Shown: one piece after another, positions 1 to 10,514 of the stretch | How positions within the stretch are numbered: position 1 is the first letter of the stretch | Layout of the letters: every line of letters begins with the position of its first letter | Assembly (NCBI RefSeq): GCF_035083965.1 | Contig: NC_089732.1 | Coordinates: 12,167,424 to 12,231,423 of the forward strand | Reading direction: 5' to 3' | Length of the DNA stretch: 64,000 nucleotides | Source: Branchiostoma lanceolatum | Lineage: Eukaryota; Chordata; Leptocardii; Amphioxiformes; Branchiostomatidae | The notes under the pieces: model-generated | Database searches by the model: none | What the model was told of the DNA's origin: nothing | The model's input: the letters and a program-made list of their open reading frames with translations, nothing else | Position numbers and translations under genes: made by a program

Positions 1-3000
1 AGTAGTTTCTGCATTCGATGGAGTCTGTGTAGTTTTCACGGTTGTTGGGGCATTTGTAGTTTTTACCGTGGTTGGAGTTCTTGTAGTTTTAACCGTAGTT
101 GGTGCATTTGTCGTTTTTGTTGTTGTTTTAGAGACTGTAGTTTTCATTGTGGATGGTGTCAACGTTGATAGAGGTTGAGTAGTTTCTGCATTCGATGGAG
201 TCTGTGTAGTTTTCACAGTTGTTGGGGCATTTGTAGTTTTTACTGTGGTTGGAGTTTTTGTAGCTTTTACTGTAGTTGGAATCCGTGTAGTTGCCATTTT
301 TGTTGTAGAGGCTGTAGTTTTCATTGTAGACGGTGTCTGTGTAGTCTTCACCGTCGAAAGGAATGGCGTAGTTCCCACCGCTGTTGTAGAAACTAGTGTA
401 GTTTCTCCTGTTGATAGATGTCGTGTAGTTTCTATTGGAGTTTGAGTCTGTGTAGTTATTGTTGTTGTTGTTGCAGAGGCTGTAGTTTTCATTGTGGATG
501 GTGTCTGTGTAGTCTTCACCGTTGATGGTGATGGTGAAGTTCCCACCGCTGTTGTAGAAACTAGTGCAGTTTTTCCTGTGGTCAGCGACACTGTAGTTTC
601 TCTTTTGGTTGGAGTTTGTGTCGTGTCCTCCAATTTCGTAGTTTCTCTAGTTTCGACCACTGTTGGAGGTTGGGTTGTTGCTGCTGTTGTTGTTGGAATC
701 TGTGTAGTTTTCATCGTTGTTAGAAGCTGCGTAGTTCCTTCTGTAGTTGGAGTATGTGTTGTTTTCGACGTTGTAAGGGGATGTGTAGTTTCTGCTGTAG
801 TTTGAGCTTGTGTAGTTTCCATCGTGGTTGCAGCTTTTGTAGTTTGCATCGTGGTTGGAATCCATGTCGTTCTTGTTGTTGTCGTTGTAGAAGCTGAAGC
901 TTCCATTGTGGCTTGTGCCTGCGTAGTCTTAGCCGTTGATAGACTTTGAGTAGTTTCTTCATCCGTAGGACCCTGTGTAGTTTTCATTGTGGTTGGGACA
1001 TTTGTAGTTTTTACCGTGGTTGGAATTCGTGTAGTTGGAATCCGTGTTGTTGCAGAGGGTGTGGTTTTCATTATGGATGGCGTCTGCGTAGTTTTCACCG
1101 TCGATAGGAATGGTGTAGTTCCCACCACTGCTGTAGAAACTAATGTAGTTTCTTCTGTTGATGGAGGCTGTGTTGTTTCTATTCGGGTCGGAGTTTGTGT
1201 AGTTATTTTGGTTGTTGTTGCAAAGGCTGTAGTTTTAAATGTTGATGGCGTCTGCGTAGTCCTCACCGGTGATGGCGATGGTGTAGTTCCCAACGCTGTT
1301 GTAGAAACTAGTGTAGTTTTTCCTGTGGTCAGCGACTCTGTAGTTTCTCTTGTGGTTGGAGTTTGTGTCGTGTCCTCCAATTTCGTAGTTTCTCTAGTTT
1401 CTACCACTGTTGGGGGTTGTGTAGTTTCTGATGTGGTTGGAATCTTTGTAGTTTTCATCGTTGTTAGAAGCTGCGTAGTTTCTTCTGTTGTTGGAGCCTG
1501 TGTTGTTTTCAACGTTGTTAGGGGATGTGTAGTTTCAGCAGTAGTTTGAGCTTGTGTAGTTTCCACCGTGGTTGCAGCTTTTGTGGTTTTCATCGTGGTT
1601 GGAATCCATGTCGTTCTTATTATTGTCGTTGTAGAAGCTGAAGTTTTCATTGTGGATGGTGCCTGCGTAGTCTTCGCCGTTGATAGAGTTTGAGTAGTTT
1701 CTTCATCCGTAGGACCCTGTCTAGTTTTCACGGTGGTTGGGGCATTTGTAGTTTTTACCGTGGTTGGAATTCGTGTAGTTGGAATCCGCGTTGTTGCAGA
1801 GGGTGTGGTTTTCATTATGGATGGCGTCTGCGTAGTTTTCACCGTCGATAGGAATGGTGTAGTTCCCGCCACTGCTGTAGAAACTAGGGTAGTTTCTTCT
1901 GTTGAGAGAGGCTTTGTAGTTTCTCTTCTGGTTGGAGTCTGTGTAGCTATTGTTGTTGTTGCAGAGGCTGTAGTTTGCATTGTGGACGGTGTCTGCGTAG
2001 TCCTCACCGTCGATAGGAATGGTGTAGTCCCCATCACTGTTGTAGAACCTAATTTAGTTTCTCCTGTTGATAGAGGCTGTGTAGTTTCTCTTTTGGTTGG
2101 ATTTTGTGTAGTGGCCTCCATTTTTGTGGTCTCTCTTGTTTCCATTACCGTTGGAGGCTGTGTGGTTTCAGCTGTTGTTAAAGCCTGTGTAGTTTTCACC
2201 GCTGTTCCAGGCTGTGTGGTTTCTGCTGTTGTTAAAGCCTGTGTAGTTGTCACCGTTGTTCCATGCTGTGAAGTTTCTGCTGAGGTTAATGCCTGTGTAG
2301 TTTTCACCGTTGTTCCAGGCTGTGAAGTTTCTGCTGTTGTTAAAGCCTCTGTAGTTTTCACCGTTGTTCCAGGCTGTGTGGTTTCTGCTGACGTTAAAGC
2401 CAGTGTAGTTTTCACCGTTGTTGAAGGCTGTGAAGTTTCTACTGTTGTTGAAGTCTTTGTAGTTTTTGGCGTTGTTAAGGGATGTGTGGTTATTGAAGGC
2501 TGCGTAGGTTTTGCTGTGGTTTGAGTCTGTGTAGGTTTCACCGTTGTTAGCATATGTGTCCTTTCTATCGTTGTTAGAGGCTGTGTACTTTTCGTGGTTG
2601 TTTGAGCATCTGTAGTTTTCATCGTTGGTAGAGACTGTGTTGCGTCCGTTGTGGTTGTAGCCTGTGTAGTTCCCACCGTGCTTGTGATATTTGTAGTTTT
2701 CACCGTAGTTGGAGCATTTGTAGACTCCGTGATTGGAGCATTTGTTGTTTTCAACGTGGTTGGAATCCGAGTAGTTGTTGTTGATGAGGCTGTAGTTTCC
2801 ATTGTAGATGGCACCTGTGTAGTTTCCACCGTCGATAGGAACGGCGTAGTCCCCACAACTGTTGTAGTTTCTGCTGTTGATTGAGATAGTGTGGTTTCTC
2901 TTCTGGTTGAAGTTTGTGTAGTGACCCCCGCTTCTGTAGTTTCTCTAGTTTCTACCACTGTTGGAGGCTGTGTAGTCTCTGCTGTAGTCGGAGACCGTGT

Positions 3001-4321
3001 GGTTGTCATCGTCGTCATCGGCTGTGTAGCTTCTACTGATGTTGGAATCTGTGTAGTTTCCACCGTTGTTAGAAGTTGTGTAGTTTCTTCTGTGGTTGGA
3101 GTCTGTGTTGATTCCATCGTCGTTAGAGACCGTGTAGTTTCTAACGTTGTTACAGGTGTTGTATATTCTGTTGGAATCGCTGTACTCCTTACTGTTGTTG
3201 GGAAGTCTGTAGTGTCCACCGTGGTTGGCGATTTTGTAGTTTTCACCGTGGTTGAAGGCTGAGTAGTTTTTACTGTGGATAATGACGGTGTAGTTTCTAA
3301 CACTGTTGACAGAAGCTGTGTGGGTTCTGCACTTGTTGGAGTCGGTGTAGATTTGACCGTTGTTACCATGTATGTAGATTCTTCTGTGGTTGGAGTTGGT
3401 GTAATTCTTGCTGTCGATTTAGATGCTGTAGTTGTAACCGTAGTTGAAGGCTCAGTAGGTATAACAGTGGATAGTGATTGTTCAGTTCCTAGCACTGTTG
3501 ATACAATGTGTGTAGATTCTTCTGAGTTTGGATTTGTACTTTCTGTCGATGTTAGAACACGTGTAGTTTCCACAGTGGTTGGAGTCGCTGTAGTTCGTGT
3601 CGTTGATTTAGAGGCTGTAGTTGCAACCGTAGTTGACGACTCTGTAGGTAAAACTGTAGATAGTGATGATGTAGTTCCTAGTATCGTTGATGCAATATGT
3701 GTAGATTCTTCTGCGGTTAGCGTTGTACTTTCTGTCGATGTTAGAACACGTGTAGTTTCCACAGTGGTTGGAGTCGCTGTAGTTCGTGTTGTTGATTTAG
3801 AGGCTGTAGTTGCAACCGTAGTTGACGACTCGGTAGGTAAAACTGTAGATAGTGATGATGTAGTTCCTAGTATCGTTGATGCAATATATGTAGATTCTTC
3901 TGCGGTTAGCGTTGTACTTTCTGTTGTTTCCACAGTGGTTGGAGTCGCTGTAGTTCGTGATGTTGATTTAGAAGCTGTAGTTGCAACCGTGGTTGAAGGC
4001 TCAGTAGGTATAATTGTGGATAGTGATGGTTCAGTTCCTAGCACTGTTGATGCAATAATTGTAGATTCTTCTGCGGTTGGAGTCTGTGTTGTTAGAGGCC
4101 GTGTAGATTCTTCTGTGGTTTCTGCCGATGTTAGAGCATCTGTAGTTTCCACAGTGGTTGGAATCAGTGTGGTTCTCACCGTGCTTGGAGACGCCGTAGT
4201 CTCAATTGTAGTTGGTAGCTGTGTCGTTTTCTCGGTGGAAGGTATTACAGTCGAAGGTAACCTTGTAGTTTCAATCATGGTTGGCGTCTCAGTTGTTTCA
4301 ACCGTAGTTGAAGATGGGAAT
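1..4321 (-). CDS. Exon 26 (partial): Thr/Val/Lys-rich mucin repeats, runs off the window
   Basis: On the minus strand one frame is open from the acceptor at 4322 to position 1 (1 base plus 1,440 codons). It reads as repeats such as PTTVKTTQTPSNAETT. The acceptor has a strong pyrimidine tract (cttcttttttccag) and supplies one base, which completes the Pro codon left by exon 25 (phase 2). Repeats are short, about 10-20 residues: between about 2150 and 2460 a 20-residue (60-bp) unit reading roughly ALTTAETTQPGTAVKTT is tandemly repeated. From 3300 to 4100 a longer unit carrying acidic and aliphatic residues is repeated two to three times. No donor or stop is seen, so the exon continues beyond the window. 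Several Val-rich plus-strand ORFs over this interval are antisense shadows of the Thr codons. Confidence 0.85.
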
Positions 4322-4613
4322 CTGGAAAAAAGAAGATGTAGCTTTTGCCTATCTTTTCCAGTTATTTCAGAGGCGAAAAAGTCCAGTTGTTTCACTACTT
4401 TACGCAAAACACAAAAGTACAGCAAAACCCGATTAGAGCTAGACATGCAAGCAATAAGATAGAATCTGCTTCAACTATATGCAATGATGTGTATGCAAAG
4501 GAAACAATAAGTTTCCACCAGATTGGCAAAAAATGAGATATCTACCCAGTATCGTAGCTACAAACAGCCACTTAGAGCTAGTAGAACGATAGAAATATGA
4601 AAATTGTACATAC

Positions 4614-6645
4614 GGAGTTGTTGAAGCCACGGTTGAGGTGGAACGAGTTGTGACCAGCTGTGTGGTGGGCTCGTAGACTGTTTGCTTTGCAGTCGTTAAC
4701 GCTGGCGTTGTCGTTACGGATGGAGTCGAAGTTTGCATCGTTGTAGAAGGTGCAGTCGATACCTGCACAGTAGATGATGGCTCTGTGGAAGAGGCTGACG
4801 TTGAAGTTGCTTCGGATGTGACTTCTGTAGTCAGAGTTGTCGTTTCGTCTTCGGTAGTTGGTTGAATTGTAGTCATACCTACAGTTGTAGATTGTCCTGT
4901 TGTTGTAGCAGGTTGATCTGTGAAGTAGTGAGTTGATAACTCTGATGTAGTCAGTTCTTCTATACTAAACTCCGTTGTGCCAATTTCCATACTTGATGGT
5001 TCTGTTATAATCAAGGTCGTTTGCTCTTCAGTTGTGGGTGGCGTTGCCGTGATTTCAAGGGTAGTGAGAGGAATTTCTGTTGTGGACAATGTACTTGGCA
5101 CTTCTACGGTGGATGGTGACTGAGTGGACGACCCTACAGTTGAAATTGCCTGGGGTATAGTCGTTGTTTGGGATGTTACGTCTGTAGTCAGTGTTGTGGT
5201 TTCGTCTTCGGTAGTTGGCTGAATTGTAGTCGGCTGAATTGTAGTCAGTCTTCTTGTAGTACGCTCCGTGGTCTCAAATTCGATAGTTGAGAGTGCGGTG
5301 CCTGTTAGAGTCGTTTGCTCTTCAGTTGTGTGCGACACTGTTGTAGTGAACGGATGTTCTGTTGTGGGTAATGTAGTTGACACCTGCGCTGTTGATGGTG
5401 ACTGTGTGGATGACCCTACAGTTGAAATTGCTTGGGGTATAGTCGTTGTTTGGGATTCTGTAGTCAGTGTTGTGGTTTCGCCTTCGGTAGTTGGCTGAAT
5501 TGTAGTCGGCTGAATTGTAGTCAGTCCTCTTGTAGTACGCTCCGTGGTCTCAAATTCGATAGTTGAGGGCTCAGTGTTAGTTAAAGTCGCTTGCTCTTCA
5601 GTTGTGTGTGGCACTGTTGTAGTGAACGGATGTTCTGTTGTGGGCAATGTAGTTGACACCTGCACAGTTGATGGTGATTGTGTGGATGACTCTAATGGTG
5701 TAGTAGTTTCTGCTGTCGTGTCAAATTCCGTAGTTGACGGTTCAGTGGTAGGCACAGCCGTTGTTTGCTCTTGAGTTGTGGATGGCAGTGTTGATGACTG
5801 TGGCGACGAAGCTGATGTTGAAGCTGCATGAGATGTTGGTTCTGTAGTCAACTCTGTCGTTATGTCAGCGATAGTTGATGGTTGTATTGTAGACATATCA
5901 ACAGTGGACTCATCTGTGAAAAATGGAGTTGATGTTTCTTTACTAGTGTAGGGCGTAGTTGAAAAAGCTGTTGTAGCAGAGGTTACAATGGTTGTCTGTA
6001 TGGTAGATTGTGACGGTGTCGATATGGTCATGAGGGTGGCGGTTCCTGGCAATGTTGTTTGTAAGCGTGTAGTAGTAGCGCCAGGTGTTGTGTGAGCTTG
6101 CGATGTAATTGCAGCAGTTGACGTTAGCTTTCTGGTGCTTTGTGTTGTATCAAGATTTGTGGAAGATATCGTCGGATGGGAACTAGTTGTCGACTCGGGC
6201 TCTTCAAAGAGTGTCTCTGGTAACTCTGAGGTTTTTGAGCGTGTGGTTGACGGTAAAGTGATCGTTTGTAAGGTAGAGCTGGGAGATGTGTTGATATCGT
6301 AAAGCATCGTGGTGGTGGCTTCTTGAGTAAATGTTGTTGAGAAAAGATGATTGGTGGATAAAGTGGATGGGAATGCAGTTGCTGTTAAAGATAAATCTGA
6401 TGAGGTAGCGACGCGTGTGTTTCCCTTCTGTGTTATGACCGATGTTGTGGTGAGTGGTGTTGATATGCCTGCTGTTGTATGCATTGGAGTACTTGATTGT
6501 ACTGTTGTATTTGCTGCTGTACATGTTGTTGGTGGATGATTTGTGGTGTATGAATCACTGGATGGAGGAGCTGGAGTAGAGGGTACAGAGGATGCATGTA
6601 CTGTTGATGATGGCTGTGCTGTTGTAGTCTTGATAGGAGTGGTTT
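4614..6645 (-). CDS. Exon 25: Thr/Ser-rich mucin exon
   Basis: The exon begins after 'catgtcag' in phase 1 (Glu, then TTPIKTTTAQPSST) and ends at CC|GTATGT in phase 2, matching exon 26. The length of 2,032 bp fits 2 + 3x676 + 2. It encodes about 677 residues of Thr/Ser/Pro/Glu-rich sequence without cysteine. A unit of about 92 residues (276 bp), marked by TTIQPTTIQPTTE and TTLPTTEHPFTTTV, is tandemly repeated between about 5150 and 5700. The rest is irregular PTS sequence. The residues before the acceptor (VYLFVDMS) are intronic, although they read open. The role is inferred to be an O-glycosylated stalk. Confidence 0.85.
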
Positions 6646-6890
6646 CTGACATGTCGACAAAAAGATACACCAATGCAAGGTATAATTAAATGGAGTCGTT
6701 GAAGATTTTGCATGTTGAACAGTAGTATTTTTAAAGCCATGTCTTATAATTTTTTTCCAGCTATATAGTACCTCCTGCATTTCAAAGCAACAGCATTTTT
6801 GAAAAATAAACAAGCAATGAAAGTAACAAGAAACAGATAAATCTGCATTACTAAGTATCTCCATGATATATTCTTCTAATAAAAACTTAC
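6646..6890 (-). other. Intron 24 (exon 24 to exon 25)
   Basis: This 245-bp AT-rich intron has donor GAGG|GTAAGT and its acceptor at 6646. I see nothing else in it. Confidence 0.7.
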
Positions 6891-7130
6891 CCTCTGCTGT
6901 CGGTTGTATTGTTAACGTATCAGTCGTGATCTCCAACAAAGTGCTTTGTGTTGTAGTCATTTCGCGTGTAGTTTCTGACTCTGCGGTTGAAGTAACTTTG
7001 ATGGTCATTTCTGTGCTGGGTTCGGCTGTGGTCAGCTCGTGGGTCACTGCTGTTTGCTTTGTCGTAGTCGGCACGACTGTACCTGTGGAAGTCGTTGTAC
7101 CGTCTGTCGTTGGGTACATTACAGATGGTT
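6891..7130 (-). CDS. Exon 24: phase 1-1 PTS cassette exon
   Basis: This 240-bp exon (80 codons) has phase 1 at both ends. The acceptor follows a pyrimidine tract (gtttttcctcgcatgactacag). It encodes EPSVMYPTTDGTTTSTG and further Thr-rich residues and ends in TIQPTAEG at a GAGG|GTAAGT donor. The terminal QPT-x-EG signature marks it as a member of the cassette family also seen in exons 7-15, 17, 22 and 23. It could be skipped without a frameshift. Confidence 0.75.
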
Positions 7131-7327
7131 CTGTAGTCATGCGAGGAAAAACACTCTTTGGAAAATCGTTTTAACAGAAAGCACGGTGTAGTTGCCTATT
7201 TGGTTGGTTGTAATCGAGAGAGATTTCTGACATGCATATGGTGAACATTTGCTTTGAATTCAATTTTCTAAGGAACCACATCCATAAGATTAAGGGACCT
7301 CGTGATATTTTTACACATGAATCTTAC

Positions 7328-7522
7328 CTTCTGATGTTGGCTGTATCGTTGAAACGGCACTCGTAATGTCCGATACAACTCTTTGCGTTGTAGTCATTGG
7401 GTTCGACGTCGATGTTGTGGCCATGGTTACTTCAGTTGTCGCCGTTGTCGTTACATCATTTGATGTCTGAGTTGTAGTGACAGCCACACTGGTGGATTTC
7501 CCTCCTGTTGCAGTCACACGAT
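7328..7522 (-). CDS. Exon 23: phase 1-1 PTS cassette exon
   Basis: This 195-bp exon (65 codons) starts after 'atacataacag' with DRVTATGGKSTSVAVTTT. It ends STIQPTSEG at the GAAG|GTAAGATTC donor. It is Thr/Ala/Val-rich and cysteine-free. The PTSEG terminus places it in the same cassette family as its neighbours. Confidence 0.75.
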
Positions 7523-7868
7523 CTGTTATGTATATGAAGTTAGGAAGATTTTAGATGTTTTCCAACTAAAAATCAAGTATCATCGAAATTTTCGACTGAC
7601 AGTCCTCTTGAGCTATCTGAAAAAATCTGGACATGTGACTTCATGCACGTGTGTCGTAATAGGTCAAAGGTTGTTTAAATTCGATATTGTACCCTTGCAT
7701 ATTTGCTTCGTCCATATTTACCGCTAAGTGTATCGAGTGAGTTGTATGCTAATATTTGTTAAAGTAAAGACATGAAAACGTATGTTTTCCAGTGGAATAA
7801 CACTGTATAGAGCATGATAAATAAGGACTCGATAGCACGACAAAAACTATACATTCATCAACATTTAC
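7523..7868 (-). other. Intron 22 (exon 22 to exon 23)
   Basis: This is 346 bp of AT-rich intronic sequence with no gene or clear repeat. Confidence 0.7.
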
Positions 7869-8272
7869 CTTCTGGTGTTGGCTGAACAGTTGAGCCATCT
7901 GTCGTTGGCTGAACAGTTGAGACATCTGTCGTTGGCTGTACTTTTGAGGCATCTGTCGTTGGCTGTACTATTGAAGCATCAGTCGTTGGCTGTACTTTTG
8001 AGGCATCTGTTGTTGGCTGCACTGTTGAGGCATCAGATGTTGGTTGTACTATTGAGACATCTGTCGTTGTCTGTACTTTTGAGACATCTGTCGTGGGCTG
8101 TACTGTTGAGATATCTGTCGTTGGCTGTATTGTTGAGACATCTGTCGTTGGCTGTATTGTTGAAGCGGCACTTGTTGTAGCGGAGGTGGTTGACGATGTA
8201 TGGTATGGTGTTGGTGACACTGATGTCACTACTGGTGCCAGGCACTGGGCATTGTCGTATGCCTGCGTGCAG
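7869..8272 (-). CDS. Exon 22: end of EGF domain plus 10-residue tandem repeats
   Basis: The exon begins one base into a codon (phase 2) after 'ccttactttcag'. The first residues, C-T-Q-A-Y-D-N-A-Q-C, supply the fifth and sixth cysteines of the EGF domain started in exon 21. After a short Ser/Pro linker comes a clean tandem array of a 10-residue unit, VQPTTDASK and variants (30 bp), about eleven copies, ending STVQPTPEG at GAAG|GTAAATG (phase 1). The length of 404 bp equals 1 + 3x134 + 1. The alternation of Asp, Lys and hydrophobic residues makes this segment less purely mucin-like than the giant exons. Confidence 0.8.
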
Positions 8273-8786
8273 CTGAAAGTAAGGATGAACTTTGGTGATG
8301 AGACACAATATTACAACGTGAATAAAATCCATTCCTTTAATCTTTTTCTGTTAGTTTAAGTTGATGAAAATCTAGTTTATGTAGAAGGGTTGTCGTAAAA
8401 TGTCGGCAACACAGTACACAACGCTAACATAAAATAAACGCTTCTTACAATTTCATGAACATTTAAGTGTTCATCAATCCCCATAAGATGCAATAATACA
8501 TAAGTCGTATTAATTATTCAATACATGTAGCTACGTCGTTGCATAATCTCAAAAAGGTATCAATTAGTAACTAATTGTCAGAATTTATTATCAAAAGGCA
8601 TTCCCTTTAAGGCAATTAAAAAGAGGGAAAATATACATACATAGATAATCTAGGGTGAAAATACTTAACTGCTCCAAAATCATGAATCTAAATGAAAGCC
8701 AATGATATATTTCTTTGTTTAAAAGTGAATTAAATGATTGATAGTTTTTGTTAGTGTTGTTGTTATGTGACCCATGCAGCACTTAC
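8273..8786 (-). other. Intron 21 (inside the EGF domain)
   Basis: This 514-bp AT-rich intron splits the EGF domain in phase 2 between cysteines 4 and 5. I see nothing else in it. Confidence 0.7.
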
Positions 8787-8856
8787 TCGCATATTCTGGA
8801 TGAATCCGTGGCCTGACATTCCATGTTTACCAGACAGTAATCGGAAGCACAGAGCT
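8787..8856 (-). CDS. Exon 21: first four cysteines of a six-cysteine EGF domain
   Basis: This is a small 70-bp exon, phase 1 to phase 2, with acceptor 'gtttctattccag' and donor GA|GTAAGT. It encodes E-L-C-A-S-D-Y-C then C and C before the splice. Joined to exon 22 the spacing is C-x4-C-x5-C-x8-C-x1-C-x8-C, the canonical EGF pattern. The EGF follows directly after SEA domain 2, the SEA-EGF order common in membrane mucins. The short ORF read through this exon on the minus strand extends into introns and is not a separate gene. Confidence 0.8.
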
Positions 8857-9292
8857 CTGGAATAGAAACAAATGATTTGTACATCACATGTATCATGCAT
8901 AGATGGCCGGGTAACAAAGCTCTTTGTACACAACAAGACTGACGTGCTGGTGAGCGTCTGTCATCTTCCTCAGGGCAATGCTGACTGGTTCTGTTAAGCA
9001 CTTTAGGTAGGTGGCGCTACTAACAGATGCGGTCCCAAATGTGACGTGTCTACGTATATCATACATAGATAATTGAGAATCACTGATTATGGGCAATCGG
9101 CTGAAACATGATCGCACTCTTTATCTCACTAGGATTGCCAATAAACCTCTGCGAGTGCATTAAAGAATGCACATCTAAAAAAGGCGATTGCTCACAATAT
9201 GATCTGCAAATGTTCGTCAGTGCAATGTAAGCGTAAAGCTTGGCCACTGTTTGAATACCCTGTTGTTGCATAATAGAACAACTTTAACTCAC
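8857..9292 (-). other. Intron 20 (after SEA domain 2), left edge of a segmental duplication
   Basis: This is a 436-bp intron. Its part from about 9060 to 9292 is clearly similar to 41465-41683, the intron after SEA domain 1. The shared blocks include a variant of 'attgagaatcac' and 'atctcac'. The similarity fades on the side nearer exon 21, so the EGF exon 21 was not part of the duplicated block or was lost from the other copy. Confidence 0.65.
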
Positions 9293-9482
9293 CTGTTGTG
9301 TTGACTTCCATGTTAACTCCGATAGACTGAATGAATGCTTGCTGTAGGGCCTCTGCTGTGAGACTAGCGGCTGAGTCAGCCGTGATTGTCGTCTCAACAA
9401 TGAGACTGCCACTGGTAAGAGACGTTACAATCACGGAGTAGATGTTGTCTGCGACAGAACTTTTTGAGTAGACGTCGAGGAT
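9293..9482 (-). CDS. Exon 20: SEA domain 2, C-terminal half
   Basis: This 190-bp exon, phase 0 to 1, lies between 'ccctttacactgtag' and ACAG|GTGAGTT. It encodes ILDVYSKSSVADNIYSVIV, then TSLTSGSLIVETTITADSA and a helix LTAEALQQAFIQSIGVNMEV. The pattern of a hydrophobic strand, then G-S-L-I-V in a second strand, followed by a helix matches SEA domains, in which autoproteolysis occurs at G|S-[VIL]-V-V. It is paralogous to exon 6 (near-identical YSVIVTS and GSLIVET). SEA domains in mucins yield a non-covalently joined two-chain protein. Cleavage here is inferred, not shown. Confidence 0.82.
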
Positions 9483-9865
9483 CTACAGTGTAAAAGGGAA
9501 AGAAAAATAAACACTGACTTTGAATAGCTATCCCACTGTGTATTTATCATTTAAGCAAAGCATTGGCATCTAACCACAAGAGACATCATAATAGCAGCTT
9601 TGAAATATGTACATTATCTATAAGAATTCGCGCTTGAAAATTGTATTAAAGTGATTCCTTCATCGAAGGCACATATCCCCCTCGTACAAGCTACGGCTCT
9701 ATTCCAAATTCTTACTCCGAGGCTAACTGCAAGCCACGGTCACAGGAAAAAGGCCAAAAGTAAAGAACAGTTATGATACTGTAAAACATATCACTACTCT
9801 AATTCAAAAGCTAGCTCTAAATCCATTCGATATCAAACTATATTTGTTGCAAAAGCCAGACTAAC
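9483..9865 (-). other. Intron 19 (within SEA domain 2)
   Basis: This 383-bp phase 0 intron is homologous to the intron at 41877-42266. The paralogue carries an extra piece resembling a LINE tail, which is absent here. Confidence 0.6.
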
Positions 9866-9978
9866 CAGTGCTGTCATGTTTTCTTTGGTAGCTGTAAAGT
9901 CAGCAGATCTGCAGTCAGCCAGGGAATCTCGGTACGCCAGGTCGGTGAACCTGGCACTCTGTGAAAAGCCGCTGGAAA
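9866..9978 (-). CDS. Exon 19: SEA domain 2, N-terminal half
   Basis: This 113-bp exon, phase 1 to 0, begins after 'tttccatttcag' or its equivalent ctgaaat acceptor and ends CTG|GTTAGT. It encodes VSSGFSQSARFTDLAYRDSL, then ADCRSADFTATKENMTAL. The F-x2-LAYRDSLADCRSADF segment fits the first strand and helix of SEA domains. No start codon precedes it, so simple ORF calling does not show it. It is about 85-90 per cent identical to exon 5. Confidence 0.82.
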
Positions 9979-10514
9979 CTGAAATGGATTTGAAAAAGTT
10001 TAGCTCGCTGTAGGGTTAATGAATCTAGATCTTCCACTGGTCATAATGGAAAAGACAAACGCCATGTATAGTATTTACAGGTTCATTGTGCCGGGAAAAC
10101 TCCCCAAGCTCTTTTTCAACAAGTGCAGTTAACTTTGGCTTTAGAACAGCGACCATTTCCTTTAGCGAACATGTCTGGTGAGTGACAACGACCGGGATTC
10201 GAACTCACAGTCTCTTGGTCCAGAGGAAGGGTCGCCAAACACTGAACTACACACATTAAGATAATTGCGACGTTGGTCAATCCAGTTTCATGTATAGATT
10301 TAGCCAAATATATAACATGTATCTTTCGACTCTAGAAATCTAGTGCATCTGAAAAGATGGAAGGATGCCTACATCTTTCAACTCTAGAAAAAAATCATAT
10401 TCAACGGTCTTCAGGTAAGCAACCACCATTAATGCACAACAGAATTTTAGTACTACTATTATGGTGACAAAAATTGTCACCAGAATATGAAAAAGAAACG
10501 AAATTCACTCTCAC
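9979..10514 (-). other. Intron 18, with a tRNA-like relic
   Basis: This is a 536-bp intron, homologous to 42380-42829. It contains the tRNA-like segment listed at 10190-10255 and otherwise AT-rich sequence. Confidence 0.65.
10190..10255 (-). repeat. tRNA-derived SINE-like relic (A and B boxes)
   Basis: On the minus strand, TAGTTCAGTG (10240-10249) fits the polymerase III A box. GAGTTCGAATCCC (about 10194-10206) fits the B box and T arm, about 35 bases further on. No full cloverleaf closes, so I read this as a decayed tRNA-derived element, not a working tRNA. A sister copy sits in the paralogous intron at about 42570-42630. Confidence 0.5.

Noticed and set aside
3275-4462. 395-codon Val-rich plus-strand ORF (and similar ones across the window)
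   Set aside because: It is the antisense of the Thr-rich exon 26. Its Val/Ser composition follows from ACN codons read backwards, it lacks an ATG start, and it runs past the exon 26 acceptor into the intron.
8783-9434. Short minus-strand ORFs as separate small genes
   Set aside because: They are exon 20/21 reading frames extended into introns, or other-frame readings of them.
10190-10255. Functional tRNA gene
   Set aside because: Promoter boxes are present, but a closed cloverleaf with a proper acceptor stem and anticodon arm could not be built.
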